Position numbers and translations under genes: made by a program. Below, one piece after another: positions 15,101 through 27,100 of a DNA stretch of 64,000 nucleotides. Source of the DNA: Cymodocea nodosa (Eukaryota > Streptophyta > Magnoliopsida > Alismatales > Cymodoceaceae); assembly GCA_036874045.1 (NCBI GenBank), contig CM072345.1:13856001-13920000 (forward strand), given 5' to 3'. The notes under the pieces were generated by a model. The model was given only the letters and a program-made list of their open reading frames with translations. It was not told the DNA's origin and made no database searches. The stretch's first letter is position 1. Every line of letters starts with the position of its first letter.

Positions 15101-15978
15101 CCCTGCAAAATGCAATGCAAGCCAAGGAGTTATTGGCTGCCCAGGAACTGGCATATTCCAAATCTGCAACCGTCCAATCTGGAAATGATGGGCTATATAA
15201 ACATTCTGAAAGCAAAATTGAGGCTACAAAACTGGGGAGACGGAGACCAAGTAGCCGGGGTAATGAAACTGCCAACAGAATACGTGATGTTGGTTACTGG
15301 AATCATGACATGGATGATCTGAAGATGGAGTTACAGAATAAGAAGCAGAGGGAAGCTGCTCTAGAAGCTTCTTTGAAGGAAAAGGAGATTTCTGAAGAGG
15401 AATACAAACGTAAATATGAGGAGGTGAAGAAAAGAGAGAGGGCCTTGGAAAATGATCTTGCTGGAATGTGGGTACTTGTTGCTAAACTGAAGAAAGGTGT
15501 ATCGGGGGTCTCAGATTTTAATGTTAATGGAAAATTATGCAATGACGCTGGCCCCATCTCTGATCTTAAAGAAAATAGCGACGAAAATAAAAATAATAGT
15601 ATTAGTCAGAAGCAGCTATCCAATGGTTACCTGAAGCCAAATGGAAACCAGTATAACCAAAATGCCAGTTTTGAGTCATTGCTTGTGCGTCTTAAGGTAA
15701 TGCATTTTAGATCTTAAATCACGGCAATTTACATCTCACTTTTTACTTTTTTTTTCTTTTCACTTTAAGCCCATACATGTTTGCTTATCGAAATGTTTTT
15801 ACTTGAGTTTGAATTTAAGAACTTATTCTTCATAATTAAGAGGATGATTAATTACACTATTTTAATGAGTATAAATTCTTTTTTCCATGACGTGATTTCC
15901 CTCCAGACACGAATCCAAGAGACGAAAGAAAATAAAGCAGACTTAATGGGAAACGGAGATACTAATCTACACATGTGA
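111..15978 (+). CDS. Kinesin-7 (KIN-7D/MKRP-like), 5' truncated by window edge
   Basis: Microtubule motor of the plant KIN-7 family; some members carry a mitochondrial transit peptide and a C-terminal RING. Exons: 111-163, 266-331, 720-773, 964-1023, 2963-3041, 3287-3354, 3682-3738, 3833-3937, 5285-5389, 5610-5717, 5818-5949, 6358-6540, 10024-10239, 12162-12302, 12506-12625, 12701-12751, 12919-12966, 13130-13273, 14932-15696, 15907-15978. All junctions keep frame and give 874 residues. Visible motor motifs: P-loop [11 protein letters not shown] (first exon), switch I SSRSH (3325-3339), switch II DLAGSE (3842-3859), [11 protein letters not shown], then the neck. A long coiled-coil stalk follows, including [16 protein letters not shown]. 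The motor start and any transit peptide lie before base 1. The frame ends at TGA 15976-15978, just where family members continue into a RING. KIN-7 identity is firm; the D-type subgroup is inferred from the stalk and RING remnants. Confidence 0.93.
1024..2962 (+). other. Kinesin intron with short direct repeats
   Basis: Long AT-rich intron between the fourth and fifth visible exons. At about 2740-2935 there are short direct repeats sharing CACCTTAGTAAAATCTGAAT and AGCAAAATTTGAAT-type words spaced about 40 bases or more. Nothing else is recognised. Confidence 0.5.
3938..5284 (+). other. Kinesin intron, nothing recognised
   Basis: AT-rich intron of about 1.35 kb between the switch II exon and the exon starting [10 protein letters not shown] see no coding or repeat structure in it. 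Confidence 0.5.
7096..7880. repeat. 37-bp AT-rich minisatellite in a kinesin intron
   Basis: About 22 head-to-tail copies of a unit built around GATGAAGATTTTTGTGGTT followed by ATGGTTTTTAAATTATAA. Copy starts at 7378, 7415, 7452, 7489, 7526, 7563, 7600, 7637, 7674 and 7711 are exactly 37 bases apart; outer copies drift to 36-38. Variants include TTAAGTTGTGG in place of GTGGTTATGG. The array lies in the 3.5-kb intron between the exons ending 6540 and starting 10024. More degenerate related sequence continues to about 8240. Confidence 0.9.
8300..8900. other. Unidentified, possibly transposon-derived intron sequence
   Basis: Higher-complexity stretch between the minisatellite and the 60-bp repeats. 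It holds a minus-strand open frame (8444-8737) with no recognised domain, and poly-A lies at 8921-8938. Its repeat-rich setting suggests a transposon remnant, but no diagnostic domain or terminus is visible. Confidence 0.3.
8990..9330. repeat. AT-rich imperfect tandem repeats, about 60 bp
   Basis: Roughly five diverged copies of a unit containing TTTTTAGATGATTTAATTAAG, then a GTATTTTGGTAATTTTAACTA-like segment. The AGATGATTTA word recurs near 9031, 9090, 9150, 9211 and 9291. It is adjacent to, but distinct from, the 37-bp array. Confidence 0.65.
9484..9930. mobile_element. MITE-like element with ~65-bp terminal inverted repeats
   Basis: The left arm, about 9484-9555, contains TTGTAATTAATATGTTGTAA and then GTTACAATTACAAAA. 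It is inverted at about 9862-9930 (TTACAACTTACAATATATCA, AATTACAAAAAAACCC). The arms are about 65-70 bp and imperfect, and the element is about 450 bp with no coding capacity. That architecture suits a non-autonomous DNA transposon with long inverted repeats; the superfamily cannot be set because no clear target-site duplication was found. A LINE tail fragment sits between the arms. Confidence 0.6.
9622..9800 (-). mobile_element. LINE 3'-tail fragment inside the MITE-like element
   Basis: The stretch ACAATTTGAGTTATAATCCC followed by ACTACATGAGGATGGTCACATGAAT, with downstream text ending TTAATCAAGTACTTTTAGG, closely matches the 3' tail of the LINE copy at 58262 onward. It is in the same minus orientation relative to the window. 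No reverse-transcriptase sequence accompanies it. Confidence 0.6.
11080..11940 (+). mobile_element. Degenerate LINE (non-LTR) reverse-transcriptase relic
   Basis: In a kinesin intron. Interrupted frames read [20 protein letters not shown] and [11 protein letters not shown]. Further on are DIIKDMY-like and [14 protein letters not shown] pieces, and then the LHQ segment that normally precedes the GSALSPYLF motif of plant LINE reverse transcriptases. Stops and frameshifts are frequent. At about 11890-11940 there is TATGTAGTCGACTTCGCACA followed by GTGAAATTGTGGCATTGG, the decayed 3' tail typical of this LINE group. The copy is truncated and dead, and in the same orientation as the host gene. Confidence 0.8.
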
Positions 15979-16161
15979 AGTATGTTTTGAACTTTGAAGC
16001 ATAAATATAGTTCTAGTTTCTTGCTTATCTTTTATTGCTTTCGATATTAATTTACTGCTATCTAAATTTTTGCAGTATGTGAACCTTGCTTCCTTGCTTG
16101 TTCTGAATGTCCAGTCTGTCGTACAGAGATTTCAGACTGTACAATTACTTTTACTTCGTGA
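15974..16161 (+). pseudogene. Decayed C-terminal RING-finger module of the kinesin
   Basis: Right after the kinesin stop, frame 15974 reads CEVCFEL and then a stop; this matches the first Cys-x2-Cys of the RING found in KIN-7D-type kinesins. It would join the upstream NGDTNLHM frame if two bases (TG) were present. The middle of the RING, normally about 14 residues with the Cys/His core, is absent. After an acceptor at 16071-16075, exon 16076-16161 is open and encodes the second half, including CEPCFLACSECPVCRT, ending in its own TGA. One residue, SDC, looks like a CpG-decayed Arg codon. The module appears broken by a small deletion plus loss of its central segment. A sequencing or assembly error at the two-base gap is possible but would not restore the missing middle. 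Confidence 0.72.
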
Positions 16162-19100
16162 TTGTTGTGCAATCAAGTTGAGGCAACTCTTGTACTGTCG
16201 CTTGTTGAAGCTGCTTCATTTTGACACATGCCAACTGTTTTCATCAAAGCAGCAGTTCGTCGTACTCTGATGCATAGTTTTCAGTTTGTTTCAGAGTTGC
16301 AGAGTCTTTATCCTTTCATTCTCTTACGTCTTTTTATCTGCCGGTTTGAAAGCATTTTCTTATTTATTACATGCATATCATTTGTATTCCATTTCATCAA
16401 ATATGTCAACAGAAAGCAGTATAACAGAAAATCGTGTATAGAATACTGCAATCTGTAAATGTTTCAATCATTTTTGCATAGTGATTCCTAGGGGATTTAC
16501 TTTGTCCCCTTTCTTGTTGATAGATTGCATATAAATATTATTTTCCTCTTCATCTGAAATATTTCGTTTGTAGTATTTCACATTTTAGAGGTCAAAACAA
16601 AATCTAAACGTATATAAGGAGATATTTGTCTACTTATACTCAATTAAATTTAAGTTAGATGCTTATATTTTAACATGGTAATAGAACAAAAATGGTATCT
16701 TAGGCTTGAATCTGCATATTATAAATTTTTTAAATTGGTAAGAAGACATCACTAGAATTTGAGTCTTGATGAAAAGTATAAAATTACCCAATATTGGTCA
16801 ACTTAATTACATGATGTTAGTATAAATGTTCATGTATTTATAATTGAAAAAGTAAAGATACTCAATATGATTTAAAAAAGAAATTACAAATGAGAATTGT
16901 GAAAATGGTTATAAATTGTGAATGGTGCGACGAGACTTGCGAAAATCTAAGAAGATGTCTCTTTTCTCTTGATTAGTTAATCTTCAGTTAAATATTTATA
17001 ATTGAACGTGTAAGTTGTACTTTGTAGTGATAACTTTTGCAACTGTAGCAGCAAGTTTCTTGGAAGTGTTGTTATTCATCGTATATATTATAGTTACAGT
17101 ACCAGAAAATGTTTGGTGTTTTGTTTCACAACTGTCAGAAAATACTCTTCGAAAATAGTGTTCTCAAGAGTTACCAATCCAGTTAAAGAACTTAGTAAAT
17201 GCAATGAGAAACTAAAGAAGTAATCTAAAAATAGAAATATCTAAGAAAATGGAGAAAAGCAAAAGAATTGAAATTTATGTGATCGTCTTGGATGAATTAC
17301 TTAAATTTATAATATTTTCTTTACAAGTCTAAATCTAGATGAATGAGATTGAGAGTTAGAAATTGGTGACAAATTTCCTAATTTTTTTTGTGAAAACTGA
17401 AAACGTCAAATTTTGTTCTACTTGTTGCTTCCTAGGTAAGGAATTAAAAGAAAGACTTGTCGAAAATCCTTATTCCTAAATTAGTTGGCCTACGGTTATT
17501 AAAAAATTCTGAAGCTTTTTATTCCCTATCTGAGACCTCACAACAAAAGGATTTCATAGAAAACCTTGTAGTTAGGATTTGAATTCTGCGTGTTGCAAAT
17601 GTCATCCCCTCGTACAAACTAAATTATCTCAATTTTTTAACAAATTTCTTGATGTCATCGCTGTAAAATTTGTTTGCCCTATCCATCAATGACTTCCCTC
17701 ACATATGTTAGGTTCATTCCATGCGAACGTGCGATCACACAAGTATTATTCACGGTAATGATGACATCAGTGGTATATTTAACCAATTATAATAATTTAA
17801 TTGATTATGGGTAATGATGCCTATGGTTATTCTTTAAGGCTTGAATCCTGAAGAATACAAAAGATACCGTTAATAACCAAAATAACACAAGTGATATTTT
17901 GATGTTCGTAATAAATGGAGTGAAAAGGGAAAAAGGAGATGAATCGAAACACGATATGGTGGTGCCGGTGCCAAAAGCACTGCTTTTCCTCGGATTCAAC
18001 TCGAGTCTGCTGCTTGAAAAAATTGTTCAACTACATCTATGATCCTCACACAAATTCATCAGAAGATTCTCACGCTTTTCACCTTCCCTTCCCTGTATTG
18101 AGTTTGCCTGGGAACGACACAGACCTAATTTCTGTGATGTCGGTCTTCGAGCGGAACGTTTCCGGGTATCGTCGTCGTCGAGCAACCTTGGAAGTAGCCG
18201 TTGCGCTCCATTAAAATCCTTTGCAAGATCCAGCTCTCGTTCATCTTCTCCTTCCCGCCCATCTCTCCTCGTCCGTTCGACATCGTGGCCCCGGTGACGG
18301 ACCCCCAATCACATGATTAACTTGCTCTTTTCTCTTCCAACCTTTTCCCTGTCACTTCGCACGTGATGTGTTGTTATTTAGATCCGAAGGTGTAAATCAG
18401 GTTGGGAGTTCAGAAGAAAAAAAAATAAAAATAAAAAAGGTTTCAGCCGGAGTCTACCTGACCCAGCCCGCCTTCTCGACGCCAGCCTAGTCCAGCCCAA
18501 CTAGGGTGTGATCAGCCCGAGTATTGTATGGGCCAGGCCCGGTCGGTCCGATTTACTAGTTGGATACTAGTACAAAAAATACATTACAATGTGTGAGATT
18601 GTTTAGCAAAAAAAAAACCCAAGCCGCACTCATCCTCCGTACTTTCTCCTCTCGGAAATTTTTGTCTAAATCCTCAAAAGAGATTGTTCAGTATTTTTCT
18701 TTCTAAAATTTAAAATGAATTATTTTATGTATTTTTAAAGTATATTTTATATTCACTAATCGACAAGGTCGGCTCAGACTCAGGTGTGGTCCTCCTCCTG
18801 CCGCCCTGCTCGGTTTTTATTTAATATATCTCACCCTCCGGTGGGTCTTTATTTTAGTATATATTTTTAAACTGTAGTGTATTATTTCGGTCCTTTTCCG
18901 AACGTGGTCCACATAACTAACCCATCTCCTCCAATTATTTCAATAGGAAGATCGATGCAAACTTTAAATATTAAAATTTCACAATCGACACGCGTCCCTC
19001 ATTTTAATTTTTTAAATAAATGACGTAGACCAAATGCCTCAGATACTAAAAAAAATGATAAAGCAGAAAATGATAAAAAAAAATTAACCTAAGCATCTTA

Positions 19101-21930
19101 CTTATTTTTTATCATTTACCATTATTTACCACCAATATAAAAAAAAACTTTCCTTAGTTTAAGATTCTGACCGAAAATCCTAAATATTTCTTTAGAAATG
19201 ATGGTAGTTTTCTTTTTTTTAAAAAAAAAAAAACGATGCATCACCCGACATTTGATTAAATGTACGATGATGGAATTTAATAATGGTAAAAATAAATTAA
19301 TATAAAATAATACAAAATGAAATAACACTGATAATAATAATAAATATCTAAATATATATATTATCTTTTTAGGCAACTTAGTACGTCATTATATTTCTTT
19401 GTTTTGTAAAGGGTGCAATGTTATTTGTGATTAATCTCATTTTCCCATAAATCTTAATTATTTGTGATATATTTTTATACTATTTTGCACATTAGATATA
19501 TATCAGGTTTATTTTAACTATGAAAAATATGCATACATTTGTAGATAATGACAAAAATCAATGTAAATGAAAAGAATGTTCCAACTTGAAAAAATTTTAC
19601 ATCAAATCAAAAAGAAGATAAAACGATCTTTAACTCTTTTTTATGATGTTATCAATTAAGAAAATGCTAGATTAGGGTGGATACACGAAATCAAAAAAAT
19701 TTATTGTAGATTATGACTCTTTTTCTTATTATTATTTGAAATCTATTAAATTTTGTTATTTTTTATCACATAGACAAATATAAAAAATCTTAATTTTCAT
19801 TATTTTCTCTTATACGCATAAATACATATATTTTAGAATTTATCATTTATTGTCATTCTTTGTTCTTTATTCAAACACACATATTTTAAGTTATGTTATT
19901 TTTTATTCTATAATAAATATTTATATTTTTTGTAATTTTTCTTTCGTCGCTTCTTGTAATTTTTGAAAACTTTCTTTCCTTTCATGGCTTCTTGTAAATT
20001 TCTTTTCGTTAGCTTTTAGACATATAAATGAATCTTAGAGTCCATTTGTGTATCTAGAAATGTGATAGAAAGTAATTAAAAAAAATATCAAAAAGTTGCT
20101 AGAAAATATGATATTTGTGCAAAAAAAAAAAAATATAAATGAATAACATAAAAATAATTTTACACATCTCAAGTTTATGAAAAAATTAAAAATTTTCATT
20201 CTTTATAAGAATACATTATACATTACGAGGTTAATATAAATTTAACATATTGCAAAAATTTATTATTATTATTATATTTTTTAACATACAAATTTAAAAA
20301 ATTACATTTATTTTTATTTTTTTTATTTCTTTTTTTCCTTACTTTTCGTCATTTTTTTTAGACCTTACAGTTTAAAAAAAAGAATGATTCTGTTTTCTCT
20401 TATAAAATTTTATCTGAAAAGTAATGATTTCATTATTTTCCGTTAGACACAAACATATTATATTTTTTTTATCATTTTATTATTATTATTTTTCTTTACG
20501 TAAAAATCCTCATTTATTATAATTTAATTTTCTTTTCATTATTTTCCTTCGTTGCAGAAACCCTCCTTTATTAGTTTAATTTTAACGAAGAGCGTGAGAA
20601 ATAGATAAATCAAAGAAGTTTTTGACAGTAAATTCCTGTAGCTCTCATTCTGATCCGTGTTGTCATCCTCCGAGATGTACAGAGAACATGAATAAATAAA
20701 TGATCACGAGGAAGGTTGAGAATGAGAATAAAGATGGCACCTGCGTGGTTCATCTAATACAGACAAAGTTCAATAATTCTGGAGTCGGTTTCCAACCTGG
20801 CACCTCTACCTTTACCACTTTCATTCGTTTTTTTGTTTCTTGTGTCTGCGGCGCGCGTGTTGAATATTTTTCCTATTTTTTTATTGGTAAAACTTTGTAT
20901 TTTTTATTTTCCTTTTCTGTGCTTTCACTCTTTAACGTAGTTCTCGTTATCCCTTTTCTTTTATAGAAAAAGAAAAAGGGTTGATAATGAGAATGATGTT
21001 GCATATTGCGTGTTTTCGAGCTTCCATTATGTATCATCCAAGGGACGCTTATCTTTTTTATATGATCTTTATCTTCATCGTTGGAACAAGTCACGCCCGA
21101 CACGTCAGTCAACGTGGCGACATCAAGGGCACGGTGAATGCCAGACTAGGACGCGTGGTTTTTATGACATGAAGTTAGTTAAATCTAATCTAAGTTAAAC
21201 AATTTCAATCTACGTACCATCGTTAAAATCCACAAGCGACAAAAACCGATACGAGAATCGGGAAGGAACGGAATCTGCTTCCAGGCATCTGGTGCGATCG
21301 GGACTAGACAACCGATAAAGTTTTGTTGGTTCCGTCTTGTGAGCAAATCGGCCGCGGACATAGATTGTTGGTGGTTGTGCCGTCACTAACGTTATCGTTC
21401 TTTGCTTTTAACGTAGTGACTGATTTGACGTTCCCTCGTTCATATTCTGCCGAACTCGGCAAGAACTGAGTGAGTGCCTTCCATGACACACCCTGCAGCC
21501 AACGCGATCCAGCCGAGGAGGCTCCCCCAGCTTGTATAATTTATATATGATTAATTTCATTCAAGGACGGAGAGGAGAGCGGCCAGTTTCCACAAGGCAC
21601 AAGGCACAAGGCACCCCCCACGTACATGGTGTACTTCCTTCACCGCCGCACTCCTTCGTCGGTTCATTCTGGTAGATATATATGTATATATATACGTGCA
21701 ATGTAGTACATGTGCCCCCATAATATTCACTATTCACGGGAGGGGTGGGATCGGAAAACATCGAGTTTCGAAACAAAAGGCTCGCTCGATCGATACACGT
21801 ACATGGGACTCCGACCAAACACAAGCAGCCGAAAATTAAAAACTCCACACCGCACCCCCGTCGACCACGACACGAACAACAAACAATGATAGGAACGCGT
21901 TGTAGATGATGAATAATGATGTTTCGGTGG
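16162..21930. other. Intergenic, AT-rich, no gene recognised
   Basis: Region between the kinesin end and the BBX stop. It includes a GC-richer patch at 17939-18310 with overlapping open frames on both strands but no recognised domain. A GGCCCGG/CAGCCCA-rich patch lies at 18430-18560, and long A/T homopolymer-rich tracts at 19000-20600. I could not support a gene here. The last few hundred bases are probably the 3' flank of the BBX gene. Confidence 0.5.
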
Positions 21931-23021
21931 TCAGGCGCGGCACAAGCCCCTGGATCTCTTGTTGGACGGCGAAGGCTGGAAGACGATCTGTGGAACCGTG
22001 AACCCGTCGTCGCTTCTCCAACTATTTTGCCCGACGGTGGCGGCTGTTGCGTCGGCGTGGGTGGTCGTCTCCGGTAGAACCTGCGGAACTCGCGGGACCC
22101 ACCAGATTGGGGAATCTCCGTAACGAGTGCCACCACCGGAGTCTAGATCGGCTTCAGCGAACGGGAGCAAGTCGTCTCCTCCGATGCCCATCTGCGAATT
22201 ACGTCGATCAGAGAAAGTGTGGATGGGAAGAGAGACGGGAGTGAGAGGTTAGGAAACAGACCTTGCAGAGAGCCGGAGAGCTGAGGGTGGGGAAGGCGAA
22301 CGTAGATGCAGGGGAGAAAGTAGGCGAGGGGTAATCCAGGAGGAGGTCGTCCACACGCCATCCTGGCAAAGTGTTCATTAAGTAATCCGAGATGCTGCTG
22401 CTGCTGCTGCCGTCCACGCAGGCAACCTCTAACGCCGGCGTCACCGTCTCGTCCTTGTCGCTCGTGATAACACTGCCTCTACTGCTTTTAAAGCCCTGGT
22501 TGCAGCTCTTGACAGACTTGGTCGTCACCGGATCCGCCGTCTGCTTCTCAACCTTCTTCTCCTTCCTCGTCTCTCCCTCCTCCTCCGCGACGGCGTCTGT
22601 GGCCGCGGGTGAAAGCTTGACGCCAGTGAGGAGGAATCTGTTATGCTTCCTGGTCAGGTCGTTGGCGGTGTGTATCGAACCATCACAGTCTATGCACAGG
22701 ATCGCCCTATCCTCCTGACAGAAAACGAACGCCCTCTTCTCCTGCCGATCACAAACGACAGTCAGAATCCAGCAGTTCCGGCGAACAGCACATGACTAAG
22801 ATCATCACAATTCGGAATAATTAATTAACTACCTGGCAGAGGTCGCATCGAGGAGCGAGAGATGGGGACGTGGGGTGGAGGAGAGAGAAGCGGTGGTGCT
22901 TTCCGGCGAGCTTGTTGGCACGGTGAACTCTCCGGTCACATGCGTCGCAGAGGGCAGCCTCGTCGGCGCAGCAAAACACAGACGCCTCCTCTCCCCCGCA
23001 CACATCACACTGTAGTTTCAT
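21931..23021 (-). CDS. Double B-box zinc finger transcription factor (BBX20/21 type)
   Basis: Light-signalling B-box protein; family members work with HY5 and COP1 in seedling photomorphogenesis. Three exons on the minus strand: 23021-22833, 22741-22262 and 22191-21931, all phase 0, 309 residues. B-box 1 starts at residue 1 with MKLQCDVCGGEEASVFCC and runs through ANKLAGKHHRFSL. B-box 2 spans the first junction (CDLCQ/EKRAFVFCQEDRAILC) and ends with HTANDLTRKHNRFLLTGVKL. Conserved tail pieces are ISDYLMNTLPGWRVDDLL and, near the end, a FTVPQI motif like the Val-Pro region of BBX20/21. No CCT domain is present, so this is the two-B-box-only class. The start is fixed by the B-box beginning at the first Met. 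Donors GTAGTT and GTCTGT and acceptors GGCAG and CGCAG are visible. Confidence 0.95.
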
Positions 23022-23198
23022 TATATCTTCTTCTTCTTAGATTCTTGTGATGGAGGCCGGAGGTGGTCGATGGACGGGGAGGGGAAGGAGGAAGGAAGGT
23101 GGGGTTGGAAACAGGGGTGGATGTGTACTGAAAATTTCATATTCCTTGCACCACTATGCTTTATGTATTCATTGCCAAAAAAACAACTATGCTTTATT

Positions 23199-23211
23199 TA
23201 TTTATACGTCA
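23199..23211 (-). promoter_or_regulatory. TATA box with abutting TGACGT (ACGT-core) element of BBX gene
   Basis: On the minus strand the text reads TGACGTATAAATA: a TATAAATA about 180 bases upstream of the BBX start codon, overlapped by TGACGT. ACGT-core elements are bound by bZIP factors such as HY5, a known partner of this BBX class. Function is inferred from position and motif only. Confidence 0.5.
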
Positions 23212-23699
23212 TCGCAAACAAAAAAAAATCAATGGCAAGGTAAAAAGTACCAAAACTACCAAAACAAGAACAATATTCAAAGATTTAGAATAGAAAGTAG
23301 GAGGCAATAAAAGATGCTAAATATTTACTTTAGTTTCAACCGTCACATCTCGAATAAGACTGCAGCTATAAATTTTTTTAAAAAAAATCACATATTTTCA
23401 AATAAAATGTAAAAAATCTCTTTTCTTCTTATTTTGCTGGACAGAGTTATGCAAATCTAGAATTTAACGATGGATCACGAGTTATACATTTATATAAATA
23501 AAAATTTCATTTCACCTCAACCCTCTTCACAGGTAACGAATTTCATTTCACCGCCTCAGCTTTATTTCACAGGTATTTCTCTTTCTTTTTCTTTTTTTTT
23601 TTGCAATTTACATAAAAATACTTAACTTTAACTTATTTACATTTAAGTCTAAATATTAACAATACTTAACAACAAATCTAGCATTTAACGATGGATCAA

Positions 23700-24110
23700 A
23701 TTTTTCCCCTTGGTCACGCACGATAAGGTACCACCTATAATGGAATACCTACCGTGACGAATCTGGTCATCTGTTTGTTAACCATAGAATTCTCAGGTCT
23801 GCTGCCACAAGAAAGTACCTATTTTGACAGATGCAAGCAAGATTTACCATCACAATAGGTATCTATCATCTGCCACGATAACCTTATGGACATAATAAGG
23901 TTTTGGGGATGTAAGATCCTCATGATAGACTTTCTTATGTCTGTCCCAGTAAGAAATATATTGCGAGAGATCTTATATCTATCATAATACATGTCTTACG
24001 TTTATTACAATATATACGTTATTGTGATAGATTTAATAAGATCTGTCATGGTAGGTATCTTATGTTCGTCATAATAGTAGAGTATATGTTGTAAATAAGA
24101 ATTTATATTA
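23700..24110. repeat. Diverged short-repeat tract, possible transposon subterminal region
   Basis: Words such as TCTGTCATGGTAGGTATCTT, ATCTATCATAATACATGTCT and CTACCGTGACGAATCTG recur as diverged direct and inverted copies of a roughly 40-base unit (AGATCTGTCATGRTAGRTATC-like). Dense, short, two-orientation repeats of this kind resemble subterminal repeats of CACTA elements, but no CACTA terminus was identified. Confidence 0.35.
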
Positions 24111-27100
24111 ATTACAGGTAATTATATTTAAAGGATAGTGAAGTTGCTGTTTGGCGCCTGGCCCCGTCACCTCGTACGAGGATTAAAAATCCCTCCCACC
24201 ATCACTGCATAAAAATCTGGTGCTTATCCATTGGAAAACGCTTGCACTCAGTCAGCCCCTCTCCCCTTTTGCCTAACAGTCAGTCGTCCACCTTCATGCA
24301 TGTAAAAGAGGGATGACCCTGAATGTAAGCAAAAGCAGGGCAACCGTGAATAGACAAAAGAAAGGACGACCCCGAATGTAAGTAGAAGGACAACTTCCAA
24401 CGGATAAGGAAAGGACGGCCCGGCCCCTCTTCGTTGTCAAATATATATATATATATATATCCATAAGTACGATTGTCTGTAATCTTTTAGCATTCGTTAT
24501 GTGTGCAAAATAAGTTCTATGCCCCCACACAGACTTACATCCTGTTGGCTTTATCTCTTGACCATCTTAGCTTAGTGAGTTAGCGAACAACATTAGCCCA
24601 TGCATGGTTACAGGGTGTAACATCTACCCATCTACCCCCGTAACATGCAACCATATGCCCGCCGAAGGGCCCATGATGGTAGCCTAACTAGCCTAATACT
24701 TGGGATTAGCATCTCAAATCCCTTAGATCTTGTCGACCTAAGTAGTCATGTGCCTCCACGTATGATTTGCCAGCTCCCTCCCCATCGATAGATGGTAAGG
24801 TGGTCAACCGTCTTGTTCGATCGATGTTGGGTCCTAGCATGCTAAACTTAGGTCCATATATAGTCTAGGTTCATCTAGTATCTGTCCTCGCACGGTGGTA
24901 AAGGACATTACATGCAACTATCTCCTAGTTTTTCATCATCTTAGGCTTATTATCCACTTACTCTTCTTCTTTGGATTTATCGATATAGTTTCTCTTCTTG
25001 TATCGTATATATAAAGATACATTGACGTCTATCATATATACACTGGTAACTATTAAGCATTTGATGTTACTTGCATGTAGTATCTTACGTCACATTTTAA
25101 GATTTTCCTATTTTACTCGTCTATTAGGTCAAGAACATGAGAAATTTTCAAAACCTGCAAGTTAGGTGAGGACCAATTCACTTAGCCGTAACGTCACATG
25201 AGTTACCGCCACTCACCTCTCTTATTCCATGATTAAATTGTCTAACTCAACCCATGCACAATTTAGCTCTCGGTTCCCAAACTCAGTTTGATTGTACTAA
25301 TAGTTTTGTTTGAAGAATTTTGTTTTTAATCATCACAATTGTCCCATACATTATTTTATCGTACATTTAATGTAACTTTGTGAATTATAATTTCAAAAAA
25401 TTATTTCCCTAATTAAAGGACTTATGATTACAAAATTTACGTTAAAATTTGTGATAACCTAACTTAAATATTCGTGTGCTAGTAGAATCATCCATCCAAT
25501 CATTATATTTCATCTAAATATCGTCGCATTCTAATAAAATATAATGATTGAATAATAGATGATTTGACTAAAGCAAACGAATGCTTCAAATCTGTCATCT
25601 TAAAATTAAATGTAAATTATGTAAGGTAATTTGTATTCATCTTATACATTCTTTTGTAAATGATGTAAATTAGTAAACGTAATTATGATTTTTCATTTAA
25701 TTTAAAAAATGATGATTAATAATTTATTTTATATAAAAAATAATGTAAATTATGTTTGAATTTTCGACAATCCAAATTTCCTTCACAATTTTCAGAAATC
25801 ACTTAACAAGTAAGTAAGTAAGTAAGTAGGTAAGACTTTTGTAATTAAAAAATAATATGATTTTAATGAGATTCAAACTTATGGTTTTTTATGAATCTTA
25901 AAATTATAATACCATTCATTTACATTCAAATTGTTATCAACTAATAATATTTAAAACAATAATTATCATTTATTAAATTAAATGAGAACTGATAATTACA
26001 TTTATTAATCATTTTATGAATTATAAAAAATAAGATCATTTATAAATAAATTTAAATAAGATGAATAAAAATTATATTACATAATTTACATTTATCGTAT
26101 ATATGTTATGATAAATGAATATTTTAAGAGCGTTGTCTCAAAATTAAATATAAATTTTTAATTATAAATGTAAATCATGTAACATAATTTTTATTAATTT
26201 CTTAAAAAGTGACGTATGATTTATAAAATCATTAAATATAATTATGATTTTTCATGATATATTATTATGCAACGCACCATTCCGTCACACCACATCATCA
26301 TTAGATCGATCGAGCAATTTCTTTAGTGACAAATGTTCAATCCTGATCAAATAAATATTTGATGTATGTAACATTACATTGTAAAAAAAAAAATTTTAAA
26401 TATTCTGCTTATGTCAATGTAAAACTAATTTATATGTAATATTTTTAATTTAACCAATACAATGTAACGAGCATTTGAGATGAAACTTATTGGCTTCACA
26501 GATTGACGTAATTTCTTTAGCTACGACATCTCCGTTAACTGTCGTCGATTTCTAACATTTAAATTTAAGTGTATAACACTTAATCTCGTAAACTACTTTT
26601 TATTCGTTGAGATATTTTGTTCACAAAGTTAACAAGCGAAAATCGGTAAATTTCAACCCTTAGATCAAGGATTGTCTGAAACGATAATTTCACTTTTACC
26701 TGTTCACGTATTTACAAGGAATGCATACGCATCCTTAAAGAAGCTTCTTTAAAAGTGTCTCCAAAATAAAAGGTTTACTATGAGGTCATAAATTAAGAAC
26801 TAATTTTATAATTAAGCTGGCATTTGATTAATCAACGAAAGATTGCTAAAGAGATGCCCACAGACTTGATAAAGTGGAAATCTGTGAAGATCAGATGCCA
26901 AAGATTTCCATTTCAAAAAAAGGGGAGGCTGAAATGCTTCCAAGGATAGTGGAATCTATTCCAAACGAGAGAAAAATCGCATGGGTTAACCAAGAACAAC
27001 TACCTTACTGTTTTTTTTTTTAATCAATAAAAGAATAAATTGCATTAAGATTTGAAATTTTTTTAAAAAAATATAATATTATATGGTCTTATGCTTTAAG

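Noticed and set aside
18027..18308. Minus-strand frame rich in Arg/Asp/Glu, with an overlapping plus-strand frame
   Set aside because: Composition-driven; no recognised family, and no clear start or splice context.
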